Position numbers and translations under genes: made by a program. 64,000 nt of DNA. Origin: Streptomyces althioticus (GTDB lineage: Bacteria; Actinomycetota; Actinomycetes; Streptomycetales; Streptomycetaceae). Under the pieces are notes generated by a model. It had not been told where the DNA came from, ran no database searches, and was given only the letters and a program-made list of their open reading frames with translations. Position 1 is the first letter of the stretch. Every line of letters begins with the position of its first letter. The stretch lies in contig BMSW01000012.1 in assembly GCA_014649355.1 (NCBI GenBank), positions 1 to 64,000 on the forward strand. Direction: 5' to 3'. Below are positions 40,867 to 51,969 of this stretch, in pieces.

Positions 40867-42086
40867 CCCACCGCCCCACCGGCGAACCCGCCCGGCCCGT
40901 ACGCCCGCACCCCGCCGACCCCTTCCCCGGCACGCGGCCTCCCGAGGCCGCCGGCGCCGACCCCGCCGTCCTCACCGCCCTGCTGCGCCGGCACGGCTGG
41001 CAGCGGCGCGGCGGCGCCCCCGGCCGTTACGGCCGCTGGGCCCCGCCAGGGCCTGGCACCGGCACCAGCCTGCTCGTCCCGGCCGGCCGCGCCTTCCCCG
41101 ACAGCGAGGACCTGCTCGCCGAGGCCCTGGACGCCCTTTCCCGCAGCGGCACGCCCTCCGCCCGCGAGATCCTGCTCGCCCTCGCCGTGCCCAGCGACGA
41201 GATCCGCTGGTCACGCGACCTTCCGCCCGGTCCGGGCGACGCCGTCGCCTGGACCGCGGAGGAACAGCTGCGGACGGCCGCCCGCCGCACCCTGCTGGCC
41301 GCCGCGCTCGCCACCCGCGCCCGTGCCGGGTATCACGGCGCCCGCCACCGGCGTCCGGCCGCCGCCGCACTGGACGGCGTGCTGGTGGGCCCGGCGCCGG
41401 ACGGCCGCGGCCTCACCGCCTTCGTGCCCGTCGCCACCGGCCGCCCGCTCGCCGTGTGCCTGTTCCACGCCCTGCACGCCGCCCGCGAGGCCGCCGACCA
41501 CAGTCGGGCCACCGGCTCCCTGGACGCCTTCGCCACCGCCGTCGGCGCGGGCGTCAGCCACGAGCTCACCGAGGCCCTCGCCGCCCTGGTGCGGGGGACC
41601 CGGGGCGCCCGCGTCGCCGTGGACTGGGCGCCGGCGGCCGGGGTGCCCGACGGGTGCGCGGCGGCCGGTCCCGTGGACTTCTCGCCCGGCGACCTGCCCG
41701 TGCTCCTCGAGGCCGGCCGCCTCTACCGGCGCGCCGAGCCCTCCGTCACCGTCACCGTCACCGGGGCGGTCGTGCGGATGTACCGGGCACAGGCCGGTGG
41801 CGACGGCCTGGTACGGCTGCGGGTGCTCGCGGGCGCCGAGGTCGGGCACCTCCGGGTCACGCTCGGCGAGGAGGACTACCGGATCGCCGGCCACGCCCAC
41901 CTCATGGGGCTGCCGGTGCGGATGCGCGGGCGGCTGGCCGGACGCAGCGGGTTCCGGCGTCTCACCGAGGTCCGCGAGGTCGCGCCGGTCCAGGCCGACG
42001 AGGCCGAACGCGACCGGCTGCTCAAGGTGCTCCAGGAGAGCGCGGACGACTTCGGCGAGGCCTTCGGCCCGGCCCACGACGGCTGA
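40863..42086 (+). CDS. Unknown 407-residue protein coupled to the DUF4365 gene
   Basis: The GTG start overlaps the upstream stop, so it is translated with the DUF4365 protein. There is a Pro-rich N-terminus of about 35 residues, then a mixed alpha/beta sequence (LTALLRRHGWQRRGGAPGRYGRW; ALDALSRSGTPSAREILLALA; AFVPVATGRPLAVCLFHALHAAREA). A C-terminal beta-rich part follows (VTVTVTGAVVRMYRAQ, LRVTLGEEDYRIAGHAHLMGLPVRMRGRL) and then an acidic tail. I see no catalytic motif and do not recognise a family. The C-terminal beta region might bind nucleic acid or protein. It ends 39 bases before the thrS extended frame. Confidence 0.75.
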   Translation: MTHRPTGEPARPVRPHPADPFPGTRPPEAAGADPAVLTALLRRHGWQRRGGAPGRYGRWAPPGPGTGTSLLVPAGRAFPDSEDLLAEALDALSRSGTPSAREILLALAVPSDEIRWSRDLPPGPGDAVAWTAEEQLRTAARRTLLAAALATRARAGYHGARHRRPAAAALDGVLVGPAPDGRGLTAFVPVATGRPLAVCLFHALHAAREAADHSRATGSLDAFATAVGAGVSHELTEALAALVRGTRGARVAVDWAPAAGVPDGCAAAGPVDFSPGDLPVLLEAGRLYRRAEPSVTVTVTGAVVRMYRAQAGGDGLVRLRVLAGAEVGHLRVTLGEEDYRIAGHAHLMGLPVRMRGRLAGRSGFRRLTEVREVAPVQADEAERDRLLKVLQESADDFGEAFGPAHDG

Positions 42087-42112
42087 TTTCGCCTGCACGG
42101 GTCCCGGGTCGG

Positions 42113-42125
42113 TACGATCGCACCC
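42113..42125 (+). promoter_or_regulatory. thrS promoter -10 region
   Basis: TACGAT (42113-42118) lies seven bases before an ATG at 42126 that is in frame with thrS. Transcription would start at or one base before that ATG, which could permit a leaderless start in addition to the ribosome-binding-site start at 42180. Confidence 0.5.
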
Positions 42126-42179
42126 ATGCGTGCGCTCCGGTATGGCGCCGCGACCACAGCCTTCAGTCAGGAGAGACCG

Positions 42180-44156
<1,977 letters not shown>

Positions 44157-44171
44157 CCCGTGCACGCGAGG

Positions 44172-44200
44172 GCCCCCGGGAGCGATCCCGGGGGCTTTTT
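44172..44200 (+). terminator. Intrinsic terminator of thrS
   Basis: A perfect 10-bp stem, GCCCCCGGGA (44172-44181) with 44186-44195, has a GCGA loop and is directly followed by TTTTT. Confidence 0.95.
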
Positions 44201-44235
44201 GCCGCGGTCCTGGGGTCACGCCATATGCTGCACGC

Positions 44236-44784
44236 ATGACGAGTGAGCCGGAGCAGCAGTTGGGAGTGGGGACGCAGGACGCGTTCCAGCGTCTGTGGAC
44301 GCCCCACCGGATGGCCTACATCCAGGGCGAGAACAAGCCGAGCGGCCCCGGTGCCGGCGACGGCTGCCCCTTCTGTTCCCTCCCGGCCGGCTCCGACGAG
44401 GACGGGCTGATCCTGCGCCGCGGGAAGCTGGTGTACGCGGTGCTCAACCTGTACCCCTACACCGGCGGCCATCTGATGACCGTGCCGTACCGGCATGTGG
44501 CCGACTACACCGAGCTCACGGTCGAGGAGACGGCGGAGCTCGCCGCGCTCACCCAGCAGGCGATGACGGCGCTGCGCACGGCGTCGGGCGCGCACGGCTT
44601 CAACATCGGCATGAACCAGGGCACGGTCGCGGGCGCGGGCATCGCCGCCCACCTGCACCAGCACGTCGTCCCGCGCTGGGGCGGCGACACCAACTTCATG
44701 CCCGTCATCGGCCACACCAAGGTGCTGCCGCAGCTGCTGGCCGACACCCGCAAGATGCTCGCGGAGGCCTGGCCGACGGCCTGA
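44236..44784 (+). CDS. HIT-family hydrolase/phosphorylase
   Basis: A 182-residue nucleotide-binding protein. The histidine triad is HLHQHVVPRW near residues 139-148, and a zinc pair CPFC at about 48-51 matches the Ap4A-phosphorylase-like actinobacterial HIT branch. The substrate is probably a dinucleoside polyphosphate or AMP conjugate. The start ATG lies six bases after TATGCT, so the message is probably leaderless. It is convergent with the unknown membrane gene; in many actinobacteria it sits between thrS and pgsA, as it does here. Confidence 0.88.
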   Translation: MTSEPEQQLGVGTQDAFQRLWTPHRMAYIQGENKPSGPGAGDGCPFCSLPAGSDEDGLILRRGKLVYAVLNLYPYTGGHLMTVPYRHVADYTELTVEETAELAALTQQAMTALRTASGAHGFNIGMNQGTVAGAGIAAHLHQHVVPRWGGDTNFMPVIGHTKVLPQLLADTRKMLAEAWPTA

Positions 44785-44796
44785 CGCCCTCCGGGA

Positions 44797-44824
44797 GGCG
44801 GGGTCCGCGGTCGCGCACCCCGCC
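44797..44824. terminator. Hairpin between convergent genes
   Basis: GGCGGGGT (44797-44804) pairs with ACCCCGCC (44817-44824) in the 46-base gap between the HIT gene (+) and the membrane gene (-). Confidence 0.6.
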
Positions 44825-44830
44825 CGCCGG

Positions 44831-46486
44831 CTACGCGTCGTACAGGTCGGCCTTGCTCGGCGTCGCCTCCTGCACCGCCGTGGACAGGGACGACGAGCGG
44901 GAGCCGAACTTGGTGGTATCCACGCCGTTCTCCTCCAGCACCTTGATCGCCGCGGAGTGGACGACGCGCAGCACCGGCGTCGCCGCCCGCAGCGCGTCGT
45001 CCGCCATGAACCGGTGCCGCCAGGGCTTGTCCGCCCAGGCGTGCCGCAGCCCGAACGGCTCGGGCAGGGTCAGCTTGCCGCCGAGCCAGTACAGCAGCGG
45101 CGGGTACTTGGTCAGCGGCGCGCGGGCGGCCAGCCGTACCACCTCGTCCGAGTCGACCAGCGGGAGCTTGATCTTCCGGGTCTCCCAGAACTTGATCGAC
45201 TTCTGGACCTCCTTCTCCTTCGCCGCCGGCTTGGTGGTGAAGAGGGAGTGCACCGGACCCAGGGCGTGCCCGGTGACCTCGATGCGCAGCGTCTCGTGCA
45301 GCACGGTCACGGTGATCAGCATCGTGATCACCAGCTGGCCGTCCCACAGGGTCCACTGCACGCCCAGGTAGTGCCGGTCGCCCGCGCCGAACTGCTGCTT
45401 GTTGCAGATCTCCTGCACGGCGTGCTGCTTCACCTGGTACGCCTCGACGTCCGTGCCGTCGGGCCGGGTGACCGCCGTGGCGTTCTCCCCGATGGGGGTG
45501 ACGATCCAGTGGCGGATCGACGGCTTGGGGAAGCCGCCCGTGTTCAGCGGGCCGCGCTCCAGCATGCGCAGCCGGTCGTGGATCGCCTTGATGACGTCCC
45601 AGCTGCGGAACGGGTGGATCTCGCGGTCGGCGTCGGCCGGCGCCAGGTCCTCGGCGAGCTGCCAGCTGCCCCAGCGGGTGCCCATCCCGAGGATGCCCTT
45701 GGGGCCGGCGTAGAAGACGGAGTTGGACTGCTGCTCGGCGCTGAGGCGGGCCAGCGACTGGCGCAGTTGCTCGGCCGCCGTCTCGCCGGGGCTGCTCGGC
45801 ACCGCCTCGGGCACCTTGGCGCCGATGCTGCTGCCCGACAGCAGACTGTCCCATCGTTCCCGCAGGTCACGGGCGGTGCGCTCGCAGATCTGCTTGGCCC
45901 AGAACCAGCCCAGCACCGGGGCCACGACCGACGCGCGCGCGTACCAGGCCCAGAACCCGGTGAACGGCATGCGCAGCAGGAACAGCACGGCCAGGGCGCC
46001 GACGCCGACCAGCAGGGCGGTGGCCAGCGCGCCGGCCCGCTTGTCGTCGCGCTTGGTCATCGTCGTGCGGATCTGGAACACCAGCAGCCACACGAGCAGG
46101 CCGGGCAGGAACAGCAGCCCGCACAGCACCATCACGGCGGTCAGCCAGTTGTCCCGCTCGCGGCGGATGCGGTGGGCCGCCAGCGCGTGCTCCACCACGA
46201 CCTGGGGCTGGGTGCCGAAGGACTGGATGAGCGGGGCGCGGCCGGAGCCCAGCATCCGGTCGATGATCGCCCGGGAGAACGCCTCGCCCAGATTGGGCCG
46301 GAACAGCTTGATCCGCGGCTTGCCGACCTCCGACTTGTGCCACTCGCTGTTGGCCTTGAGTATCTCGTCGGCCTCGTTGTCCCGGTAGGCCGCCGAGGCC
46401 AGCGCGAACGTGGGTGTCTGGCCCTCGTCGCCCGTGCGCGGCACCTGCGGACCGAAGAAATCCGCGTAACCGCTCTCAACGGTCAT
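44831..46486 (-). CDS. Large membrane protein of unknown function (551 aa)
   Basis: A 551-residue protein. The N-terminal 120 residues are soluble (TVESGYADFFGPQVPRTG...). Two pairs of hydrophobic helices follow (about 118-142 and 155-205). Then comes a large soluble region with GILGMGTRWGSWQLAEDL, HWIVTPIGENATAV and GVQWTLWDGQLVITMLITVTVLHETLRIEVTGHALGPVH, a possible fifth membrane-associated segment, and a soluble tail. No nucleotide-binding or catalytic motif is visible. ATG 46486 follows GGCGGG; in-frame upstream codons are unlikely. It is monocistronic, between HIT and the EF-G-like gene. Confidence 0.8.
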   Translation of the reverse strand: MTVESGYADFFGPQVPRTGDEGQTPTFALASAAYRDNEADEILKANSEWHKSEVGKPRIKLFRPNLGEAFSRAIIDRMLGSGRAPLIQSFGTQPQVVVEHALAAHRIRRERDNWLTAVMVLCGLLFLPGLLVWLLVFQIRTTMTKRDDKRAGALATALLVGVGALAVLFLLRMPFTGFWAWYARASVVAPVLGWFWAKQICERTARDLRERWDSLLSGSSIGAKVPEAVPSSPGETAAEQLRQSLARLSAEQQSNSVFYAGPKGILGMGTRWGSWQLAEDLAPADADREIHPFRSWDVIKAIHDRLRMLERGPLNTGGFPKPSIRHWIVTPIGENATAVTRPDGTDVEAYQVKQHAVQEICNKQQFGAGDRHYLGVQWTLWDGQLVITMLITVTVLHETLRIEVTGHALGPVHSLFTTKPAAKEKEVQKSIKFWETRKIKLPLVDSDEVVRLAARAPLTKYPPLLYWLGGKLTLPEPFGLRHAWADKPWRHRFMADDALRAATPVLRVVHSAAIKVLEENGVDTTKFGSRSSSLSTAVQEATPSKADLYDA

Positions 46487-46666
46487 TCCCGCCCCCGATC
46501 GCCGCGACTGTCGTCTTGCGGCCTTCCCGACTTCCGTGCTGCGCACACCTGTTGATCAGGTCTTCAGCGTATAGGCAGCCACCGCCGTCCGCCGGGGGTC
46601 GTTCCAAGCCGTTCTCCGGTACGGGGGAGATGCCGTGGGGTGAAGCGGAAGCACGACCGCGCACAC

Positions 46667-46697
46667 GGGCGCCCGCCGGAGTGAGCGGCGGGCGCCC
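46667..46697 (-). terminator. Terminator of the EF-G-like gene
   Basis: A perfect 12-bp stem (46667-46678 with 46686-46697) lies seven bases past the minus-strand stop. The 7-base loop and lack of a T-tract are typical of the genus. Confidence 0.8.
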
Positions 46698-46703
46698 GGC
46701 GCG

Positions 46704-48902
46704 TCAGGAGGCCGCGTGCGCCTCCCCCTTGACCCGTTCCGCGACCTGCGGCGGCATCGGTTCGTGACGGACGTAGCGGCGGCTGAAGCGCGCGGTGCCG
46801 TGCGACAGCGACCGCAGGTCGACGGCGTACCGGCCGATCTCGATCTCCGGCACCTCCGCCCGGATCAGCGTGCGTCCGCCGGGCGACTGCTCGGTGCCCA
46901 GGACCCGGCCGCGGCGCCCGGACAGGTCGCTCATCACGGCGCCCACGTAGTCGTCGCCGACCAGCACGGACACCTCGGCCACCGGCTCCAGCAGATGGAT
47001 CCTCGCGTCCGCGGCCGCCTCCCGCAGCGCCAGCGCGCCCGCCGTCTGGAACGCGGCGTCGGAGGAGTCCACCGAGTGCGCCTTGCCGTCCAGCAGCGTC
47101 ACCCGCACGTCGACGAGCGGATGCCCTGCCGCAACTCCCTTCTGCGCCTGCGCCCTTATGCCCTTCTCCACCGACGGGACGAACTGCCGCGGCACGGCCC
47201 CGCCGACGACCTTGTCCACGAACTCGATGCCGGAGCCGTTCGGCAGCGGCTCCACCTCGATCTCACAGATCGCGAACTGCCCGTGCCCTCCGGACTGTTT
47301 GACGTGCCGGCCGCGTCCCGACGCCCTGCCGCCGAACGTCTCCCGCAGCGACACCCGGTGCGGCACCACGTCGACCTGTACGCCGTAACGGCTGCGCAGC
47401 CGCTCCAGCGCCACGTCCGCGTGGGCCTCGCCCAGACACCACAGCACCACCTGGTGGGTGTCCTGGTTCTGCTCCAGCCGCATCGTCGGGTCCTCGGCCA
47501 CCAGCCGCGAGAGCCCCTGGGACAGCTTGTCCTCGTCGGCCTTGCTGTGCGCCTCGATGGCCAGCGGCAGCAGCGGGTCGGGCATCTCCCACGGCTCCAT
47601 GACGAGCGGGTCGTCCTTCGAGGACAGGGTGTCGCCGGTCTCCGCGCGGGACAGTTTCGCCACGCACGCCAGGTCGCCCGCGATGACGTGCGACACGGGC
47701 CGCTGCACCTTGCCGAACGGCGTGGACAGCGCGCCGACCCGCTCGTCGACGTCGTGGTCCTCGTGGCCCCGGTCGGTCAGCCCGTGTCCGGAGACGTGCA
47801 CGGTCTGGTCGGCGCGCAGCGTCCCGGAGAAGACCCGGACCAGCGACAGCCGTCCCACGTAGGGGTCGGACGACGTCTTGACGACCTCCGCGACCAGCGG
47901 CGCGTCCGGGTCGCACGGCTTCAGCTCGCGCGGCCTGCCGTCCAGCGTGGTCACCGCCGGGGTGCCGTGCTCCAGCGGGGTCGGGAACCCGCCCGTGATC
48001 AGGTCGAGCAGCTCCACCGTGCCCAGTCCCTGGCGGGCGCCGGGGGCGGCGGGCGCCGCGGCCAGGACGGGGAAGAAGACGCCCCGCGCCACGGCGCGTT
48101 CCGCGTCGTCGATCAGCGTCTTGACGTCGACGTCCTCACCGCCGAGGTAGCGGTCCATGAGGGTCTCGTCCTCGCTCTCGGAGATGATCCCCTCGATCAG
48201 CCGGCCGCGGGCCTCCTCGATCAGCGGCACCTGGTCGCCGACCGGCTCGTTCGCCACGCGCTCGCCGCCGGAGTAGTCGAACAGCTTGCGGGTCAGCAGC
48301 CCGATCAGCCCGGTCACCGGCGCGTGCCCGTCCGGACCCTCGGGACCGCGCAACGGCAGGTACAGCGGCAGCACCGCGTCCGGGTCGTCCCCGCCGAAGG
48401 TCTCCGCGCAGATCCGGGTCATCTCCTCGAAGTCGGCGCGGGCCGCCTCCAGGTGCGTGACGACGATGGCGCGCGGCATGCCGACCGCCGCGCACTCGTC
48501 CCACACCATGCGGGTCGAGCCGTCCACGCCGTCCGCGGCCGAGACGACGAAAAGGGCCGCGTCCGCCGCGCGCAGACCGGCCCTGAGCTCCCCGACGAAG
48601 TCGGCGTAGCCGGGGGTGTCCAGAAGGTTGACCTTGATGCCGTTCCACTCCACCGGCACCAGGGAGAGCTGCACCGAACGCTGTTGCCGGTGCTCGATCT
48701 CGTCGTGGTCCGAGACGGTGCCGCCGTCCTCCACGCGGCCCGCCCGGTTCACCGCCCCCGCGGTCAGCGCGAGGGCCTCCACCAGCGTCGTCTTGCCCGA
48801 TCCGGAGTGGCCGACCAGCACCACGTTCCGTACGGACGTGGGACGGTCGGCCGCCTGTGCCCTGCCGGCGGCCCCGGGGTGTGTGTGCGCCTTGTCGCCC
48901 AT
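46704..48902 (-). CDS. EF-G-like translational GTPase (FusA2-type) with altered G4
   Basis: A 732-residue paralogue of elongation factor G. G1 is GHSGSGKTT (31-39) and G3 is DTPGY (95-99). At the expected NKxD position (G4) it reads IVVTHLEAARADF (THLE, 149-152). Domains II to V follow in order: domain IV has the KQSGGHGQFAICEIEVEP and VGGAVPRQFVPSVEKG segments, and domain V has LEPVAEVSVLVGDDYVGAVMSDLSGRRG. Such paralogues are widespread in actinobacteria with unclear function; some EF-G2 proteins bind the ribosome without normal translocation. GGGAGG precedes ATG 48902. Confidence 0.88.
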   Translation of the reverse strand: MGDKAHTHPGAAGRAQAADRPTSVRNVVLVGHSGSGKTTLVEALALTAGAVNRAGRVEDGGTVSDHDEIEHRQQRSVQLSLVPVEWNGIKVNLLDTPGYADFVGELRAGLRAADAALFVVSAADGVDGSTRMVWDECAAVGMPRAIVVTHLEAARADFEEMTRICAETFGGDDPDAVLPLYLPLRGPEGPDGHAPVTGLIGLLTRKLFDYSGGERVANEPVGDQVPLIEEARGRLIEGIISESEDETLMDRYLGGEDVDVKTLIDDAERAVARGVFFPVLAAAPAAPGARQGLGTVELLDLITGGFPTPLEHGTPAVTTLDGRPRELKPCDPDAPLVAEVVKTSSDPYVGRLSLVRVFSGTLRADQTVHVSGHGLTDRGHEDHDVDERVGALSTPFGKVQRPVSHVIAGDLACVAKLSRAETGDTLSSKDDPLVMEPWEMPDPLLPLAIEAHSKADEDKLSQGLSRLVAEDPTMRLEQNQDTHQVVLWCLGEAHADVALERLRSRYGVQVDVVPHRVSLRETFGGRASGRGRHVKQSGGHGQFAICEIEVEPLPNGSGIEFVDKVVGGAVPRQFVPSVEKGIRAQAQKGVAAGHPLVDVRVTLLDGKAHSVDSSDAAFQTAGALALREAAADARIHLLEPVAEVSVLVGDDYVGAVMSDLSGRRGRVLGTEQSPGGRTLIRAEVPEIEIGRYAVDLRSLSHGTARFSRRYVRHEPMPPQVAERVKGEAHAAS

Positions 48903-49214
48903 GATCCTGCCTCCCGTGCACGGTGAGGTCACTGTGGGCGCGGACCCGTGGAAGCCTTCCCCGGACCCCGTCCGGGGGCATCGCCTGCGGTGCGGCTCCG
49001 GCGGCGCCCGCGGTCCTTCGAGCTTTCCACTCCCGTCACGGCGCGTCCATACGAAGGACGTGATCCCCGCCGCCGCCCTGCTCCCGCCGACGCTCGGCGG
49101 CGCCCGGTGCGCGGCGGTCCGGGTGCACCGCAGCCACGCCCGCGCGCGGTGACTACGATGGGCCCGCCGGTGGCCAGCAGGGGCCATACGGCCACACCGA
49201 CCGTCGGGAAGGCC

Positions 49215-49883
49215 ATGCTGAACAAGTACGCGCGTGCATTTTTCACGCGTGTCCTCACACCGTTCGCCGCGTTTCTCATCCGGCGGGGGGTCAGCCCCGA
49301 CACGGTCACGCTCATCGGCACCGCGGGCGTGGTGGCCGGCGCGCTGGTGTTCTACCCGCGCGGCGAGTTCTTCTGGGGCACGGTCGTCATCACGCTGTTC
49401 GTGTTCTCCGACCTGGTCGACGGCAACATGGCGCGCCAGCTGGGCCGTTCCAGCCGCTGGGGCGCCTTCCTCGACTCCACCCTGGACCGGGTCGCCGACG
49501 GCGCGGTCTTCGGCGGCTTCGCCCTCTGGTACGCGGGCTCCGGCGACGACAACGTGCTGTGCGCGGTGTCGATCTTCTGCCTCGCCAGCGGCCAGGTGGT
49601 GTCGTACACCAAGGCGCGCGGCGAGTCGATCGGGCTGCCGGTCGCCGTCAACGGGCTGGTGGAGCGGGCCGAGCGGCTGGTGATCTCCCTCGTGGCCGCC
49701 GGGCTCGCGGGCCTGCACGCGTTCGGGGTGCCCGGCATCCAGTACCTGCTGCCGATCGCCCTGTGGGCGGTCGCCGTCGGCAGCCTCGTCACGCTGGTCC
49801 AGCGCGTGGTCACCGTGCGCCGCGAATCCGCGGAGGCGGAGGCCGCCGAGCAGCAGGCGCAGGGGAGCGAGGCCGCCCAGTGA
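49215..49883 (+). CDS. pgsA: Phosphatidylinositol phosphate synthase (CDP-alcohol phosphatidyltransferase)
   Basis: A 222-residue membrane enzyme with six helices. The CDP-alcohol signature is DLVDGNMARQLGRSSRWGAF followed by LDSTLDR (Asp66, Asp69, Asp87 and Asp91, with Gly70, Ala73 and Arg74). It joins CDP-diacylglycerol and inositol-1-phosphate in actinobacteria. Placement directly before the patA and pimA genes supports the PIP-synthase rather than the phosphatidylglycerol role. ATG 49215 has GGGAAGG upstream; an in-frame ATG at 49158 overlaps a TACGAT -10-like box. Start of a coupled three-gene operon. Confidence 0.92.
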   Translation: MLNKYARAFFTRVLTPFAAFLIRRGVSPDTVTLIGTAGVVAGALVFYPRGEFFWGTVVITLFVFSDLVDGNMARQLGRSSRWGAFLDSTLDRVADGAVFGGFALWYAGSGDDNVLCAVSIFCLASGQVVSYTKARGESIGLPVAVNGLVERAERLVISLVAAGLAGLHAFGVPGIQYLLPIALWAVAVGSLVTLVQRVVTVRRESAEAEAAEQQAQGSEAAQ

Positions 49884-50809
49884 GCGCCCAGGAGCGGCTC
49901 ACCGACGCCCTGTACGGCGCGGGCTGGGGCACCGTGAAGAAGCTGCCCGAGCCGGTCGCGGTGCGCCTCGGGCGGACCATCGCCGACGTCGCCTGGAAGC
50001 AGCGCGGCAAGGGCGTGCTGCGGCTGGAGAGCAACTACGCGCGCGTGGTGCCCGACGCGGGCCCCGAGCGGCTCGCCGAGCTGTCCCGCGCGGGGATGCG
50101 GTCGTACCTGCGGTACTGGATGGAGTCCTTCCGGCTGCCCGCCTGGAGCCCGGAGCGCATCGCCGACTCCTTCACCGCGAAGGACCTGCACCACCTCACC
50201 GAGGGCATGGCGGCCGGCAAGGGCGTGATCCTCGCGCTGCCGCACCTCGCCAACTGGGACCTCGCCGGCGCCTGGGTCACCACCAAGCTCGGCATACCGT
50301 TCACCACCGTCGCCGAGCGCCTCAAGCCGGAGACGCTGTACGACCGGTTCGTCGCCTACCGCGAGGGCCTCGGCATGGAGGTCCTCCCGCACAGCGGCGG
50401 CTCCGCCTTCGGCACACTCGCCCGGCGGCTGCGCGACGGCGGCCTGGTCTGCCTGGTCGCCGACCGCGACCTGTCCGCGTCCGGCGTCGAGGTGAGCTTC
50501 TTCGGCCACGCCGCCCGCATGCCCGCGGGGCCCGCCCTGCTGGCCCAGCACACCGGCGCGCGGCTGCTGCCCGTGACCCTCTGGTACGACGGGTCGCCCG
50601 TGATGCGGGGCCGCGTGCATCCCCCGGTCGAGGTTCCCGCGTCAGGTACGCGCGCCGAGAAGACGTCTGTGATGACACAGGCGCTGGCCGACGCCTTCGC
50701 CACGGGAATCGCCGAGCATCCGGAGGACTGGCACATGCTTCAGCGCTTGTGGACCGAGGACCTCGACCCCGCGCACACCCCCGAGCGCGACCGGGAGGGC
50801 ACGGCGTGA
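49880..50809 (+). CDS. patA: Phosphatidylinositol mannoside acyltransferase (HtrB/LpxL family)
   Basis: A 309-residue membrane-associated acyltransferase that adds a fatty acid to the mannose of PIM. The HX4D catalytic pair is PHLANWD (His122, Asp127), and the conserved VADRDLSASGVEVSFFG near 192-208 and HPEDW near 285 match the LpxL/HtrB fold. The GTG start overlaps the pgsA stop (GTGA), and its own stop overlaps pimA. Context fixes the role. Confidence 0.9.
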   Translation: MSAQERLTDALYGAGWGTVKKLPEPVAVRLGRTIADVAWKQRGKGVLRLESNYARVVPDAGPERLAELSRAGMRSYLRYWMESFRLPAWSPERIADSFTAKDLHHLTEGMAAGKGVILALPHLANWDLAGAWVTTKLGIPFTTVAERLKPETLYDRFVAYREGLGMEVLPHSGGSAFGTLARRLRDGGLVCLVADRDLSASGVEVSFFGHAARMPAGPALLAQHTGARLLPVTLWYDGSPVMRGRVHPPVEVPASGTRAEKTSVMTQALADAFATGIAEHPEDWHMLQRLWTEDLDPAHTPERDREGTA

Positions 50810-51969
50810 GGATCGGCATCGTCTGCCCGTACTCCTGGGACGTGCCGGGCGGCGTCCAGTTCCACATCCGTGACCTGGCCGAGTACTTCATCCGCCAGGG
50901 ACACGAGGTGTCCGTCCTCGCCCCGGCCGACGACGACACCCCGCTGCCCCCGTACGTCGTCTCCGCGGGCCGGGCGGTGCCCGTGCCGTACAACGGCTCG
51001 GTGGCCCGGCTGAACTTCGGGTTCCTGTCCGCCGCGCGGGTACGGCGCTGGCTGCACGACGGTTCCTTCGACGTGGTGCACATCCACGAGCCGTCCTCGC
51101 CGTCGCTCGGCCTGCTGACCTGCTGGGCGGCGCAGGGCCCGCTGGTGGCGACCTTCCACACCTCCAACCCGCGCTCCAAGGCGATGATCGCCGCGTACGC
51201 CATCCTCCAGGCGGCCCTGGAGAAGATCAGCGCTCGGATCGCGGTGAGCGAGTACGCCCGGCGCACGTTGGTGGAGCACCTGGGCGGGGACGCCGTCGTC
51301 ATCCCCAACGGCGTCGACGTCGACTTCTTCGCCAAGGCCGAGCCGAGACCCGAGTGGCAGGGCGGCACCATCGGGTTCATCGGCCGCATCGACGAGCCCC
51401 GCAAGGGCCTGCCGGTGCTGATGCGGGCCCTGCCGAAGATCCTCGCGGCCCGGCCGCAGACGCGGCTGCTGGTCGCGGGCCGGGGCGACGAGAAGGAGGC
51501 CGTGGAGGACCTGCCGAGGGAACTCCGCTCGCGGGTCGAGTTCCTCGGCATGATCAGTGACGAGGACAAGGCGCGGCTGCTGCGCAGCGTGGACCTGTAC
51601 GTGGCGCCCAACACGGGCGGCGAGAGCTTCGGCATCATCCTGGTCGAGGCGATGTCGGCGGGGGCGCCGGTGCTGGCTTCCGACCTCGACGCCTTCGCCC
51701 AGGTCCTCGACCAGGGCGCGGCGGGTGAGCTGTTCGCCAACGAGGACGCGGACGCGCTCGCGGACGCGGCGGTGCGGCTGCTGGGCGATCCCGAGCGCCG
51801 GGAGGAACTCCGCGCGCGGGGGAGTGCGCATGTGCGCCGCTTCGACTGGTCGACGGTCGGGGCGGACATCCTCTCCGTCTACGAGACGGTCACGGCGGGC
51901 GCGGCGGCGGTGGCGACGGACGACAGGGCGACGGGCCTGAGGGCCCGCTTGGGCCTGGCCCGGGACTGA
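50806..51969 (+). CDS. pimA: Phosphatidylinositol alpha-mannosyltransferase
   Basis: A 387-residue GT-B (GT4) glycosyltransferase that moves mannose from GDP-mannose to phosphatidylinositol at the inner face of the membrane. The lipid-acceptor side begins RIGIVCPYSWDVPGGVQFHI (PGGVQ motif), and VVHIHEPSSPSLG follows. The donor side has GFIGRIDEPRKGLPVL and the GT4 signature NTGGESFGIILVEAMSAGAPV with the ExE/EX7E glutamates. It starts by GTGA overlap with patA. The C-terminal 25 residues are Ala/Arg-rich and disordered. A repeat block follows its stop. Confidence 0.94.
   Translation: MRIGIVCPYSWDVPGGVQFHIRDLAEYFIRQGHEVSVLAPADDDTPLPPYVVSAGRAVPVPYNGSVARLNFGFLSAARVRRWLHDGSFDVVHIHEPSSPSLGLLTCWAAQGPLVATFHTSNPRSKAMIAAYAILQAALEKISARIAVSEYARRTLVEHLGGDAVVIPNGVDVDFFAKAEPRPEWQGGTIGFIGRIDEPRKGLPVLMRALPKILAARPQTRLLVAGRGDEKEAVEDLPRELRSRVEFLGMISDEDKARLLRSVDLYVAPNTGGESFGIILVEAMSAGAPVLASDLDAFAQVLDQGAAGELFANEDADALADAAVRLLGDPERREELRARGSAHVRRFDWSTVGADILSVYETVTAGAAAVATDDRATGLRARLGLARD

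Noticed and set aside
42087..42179. T-box leader of thrS
   Set aside because: The leader is under 100 bases and at most about 55 bases could be transcribed before the GTG, too short for a T-box.
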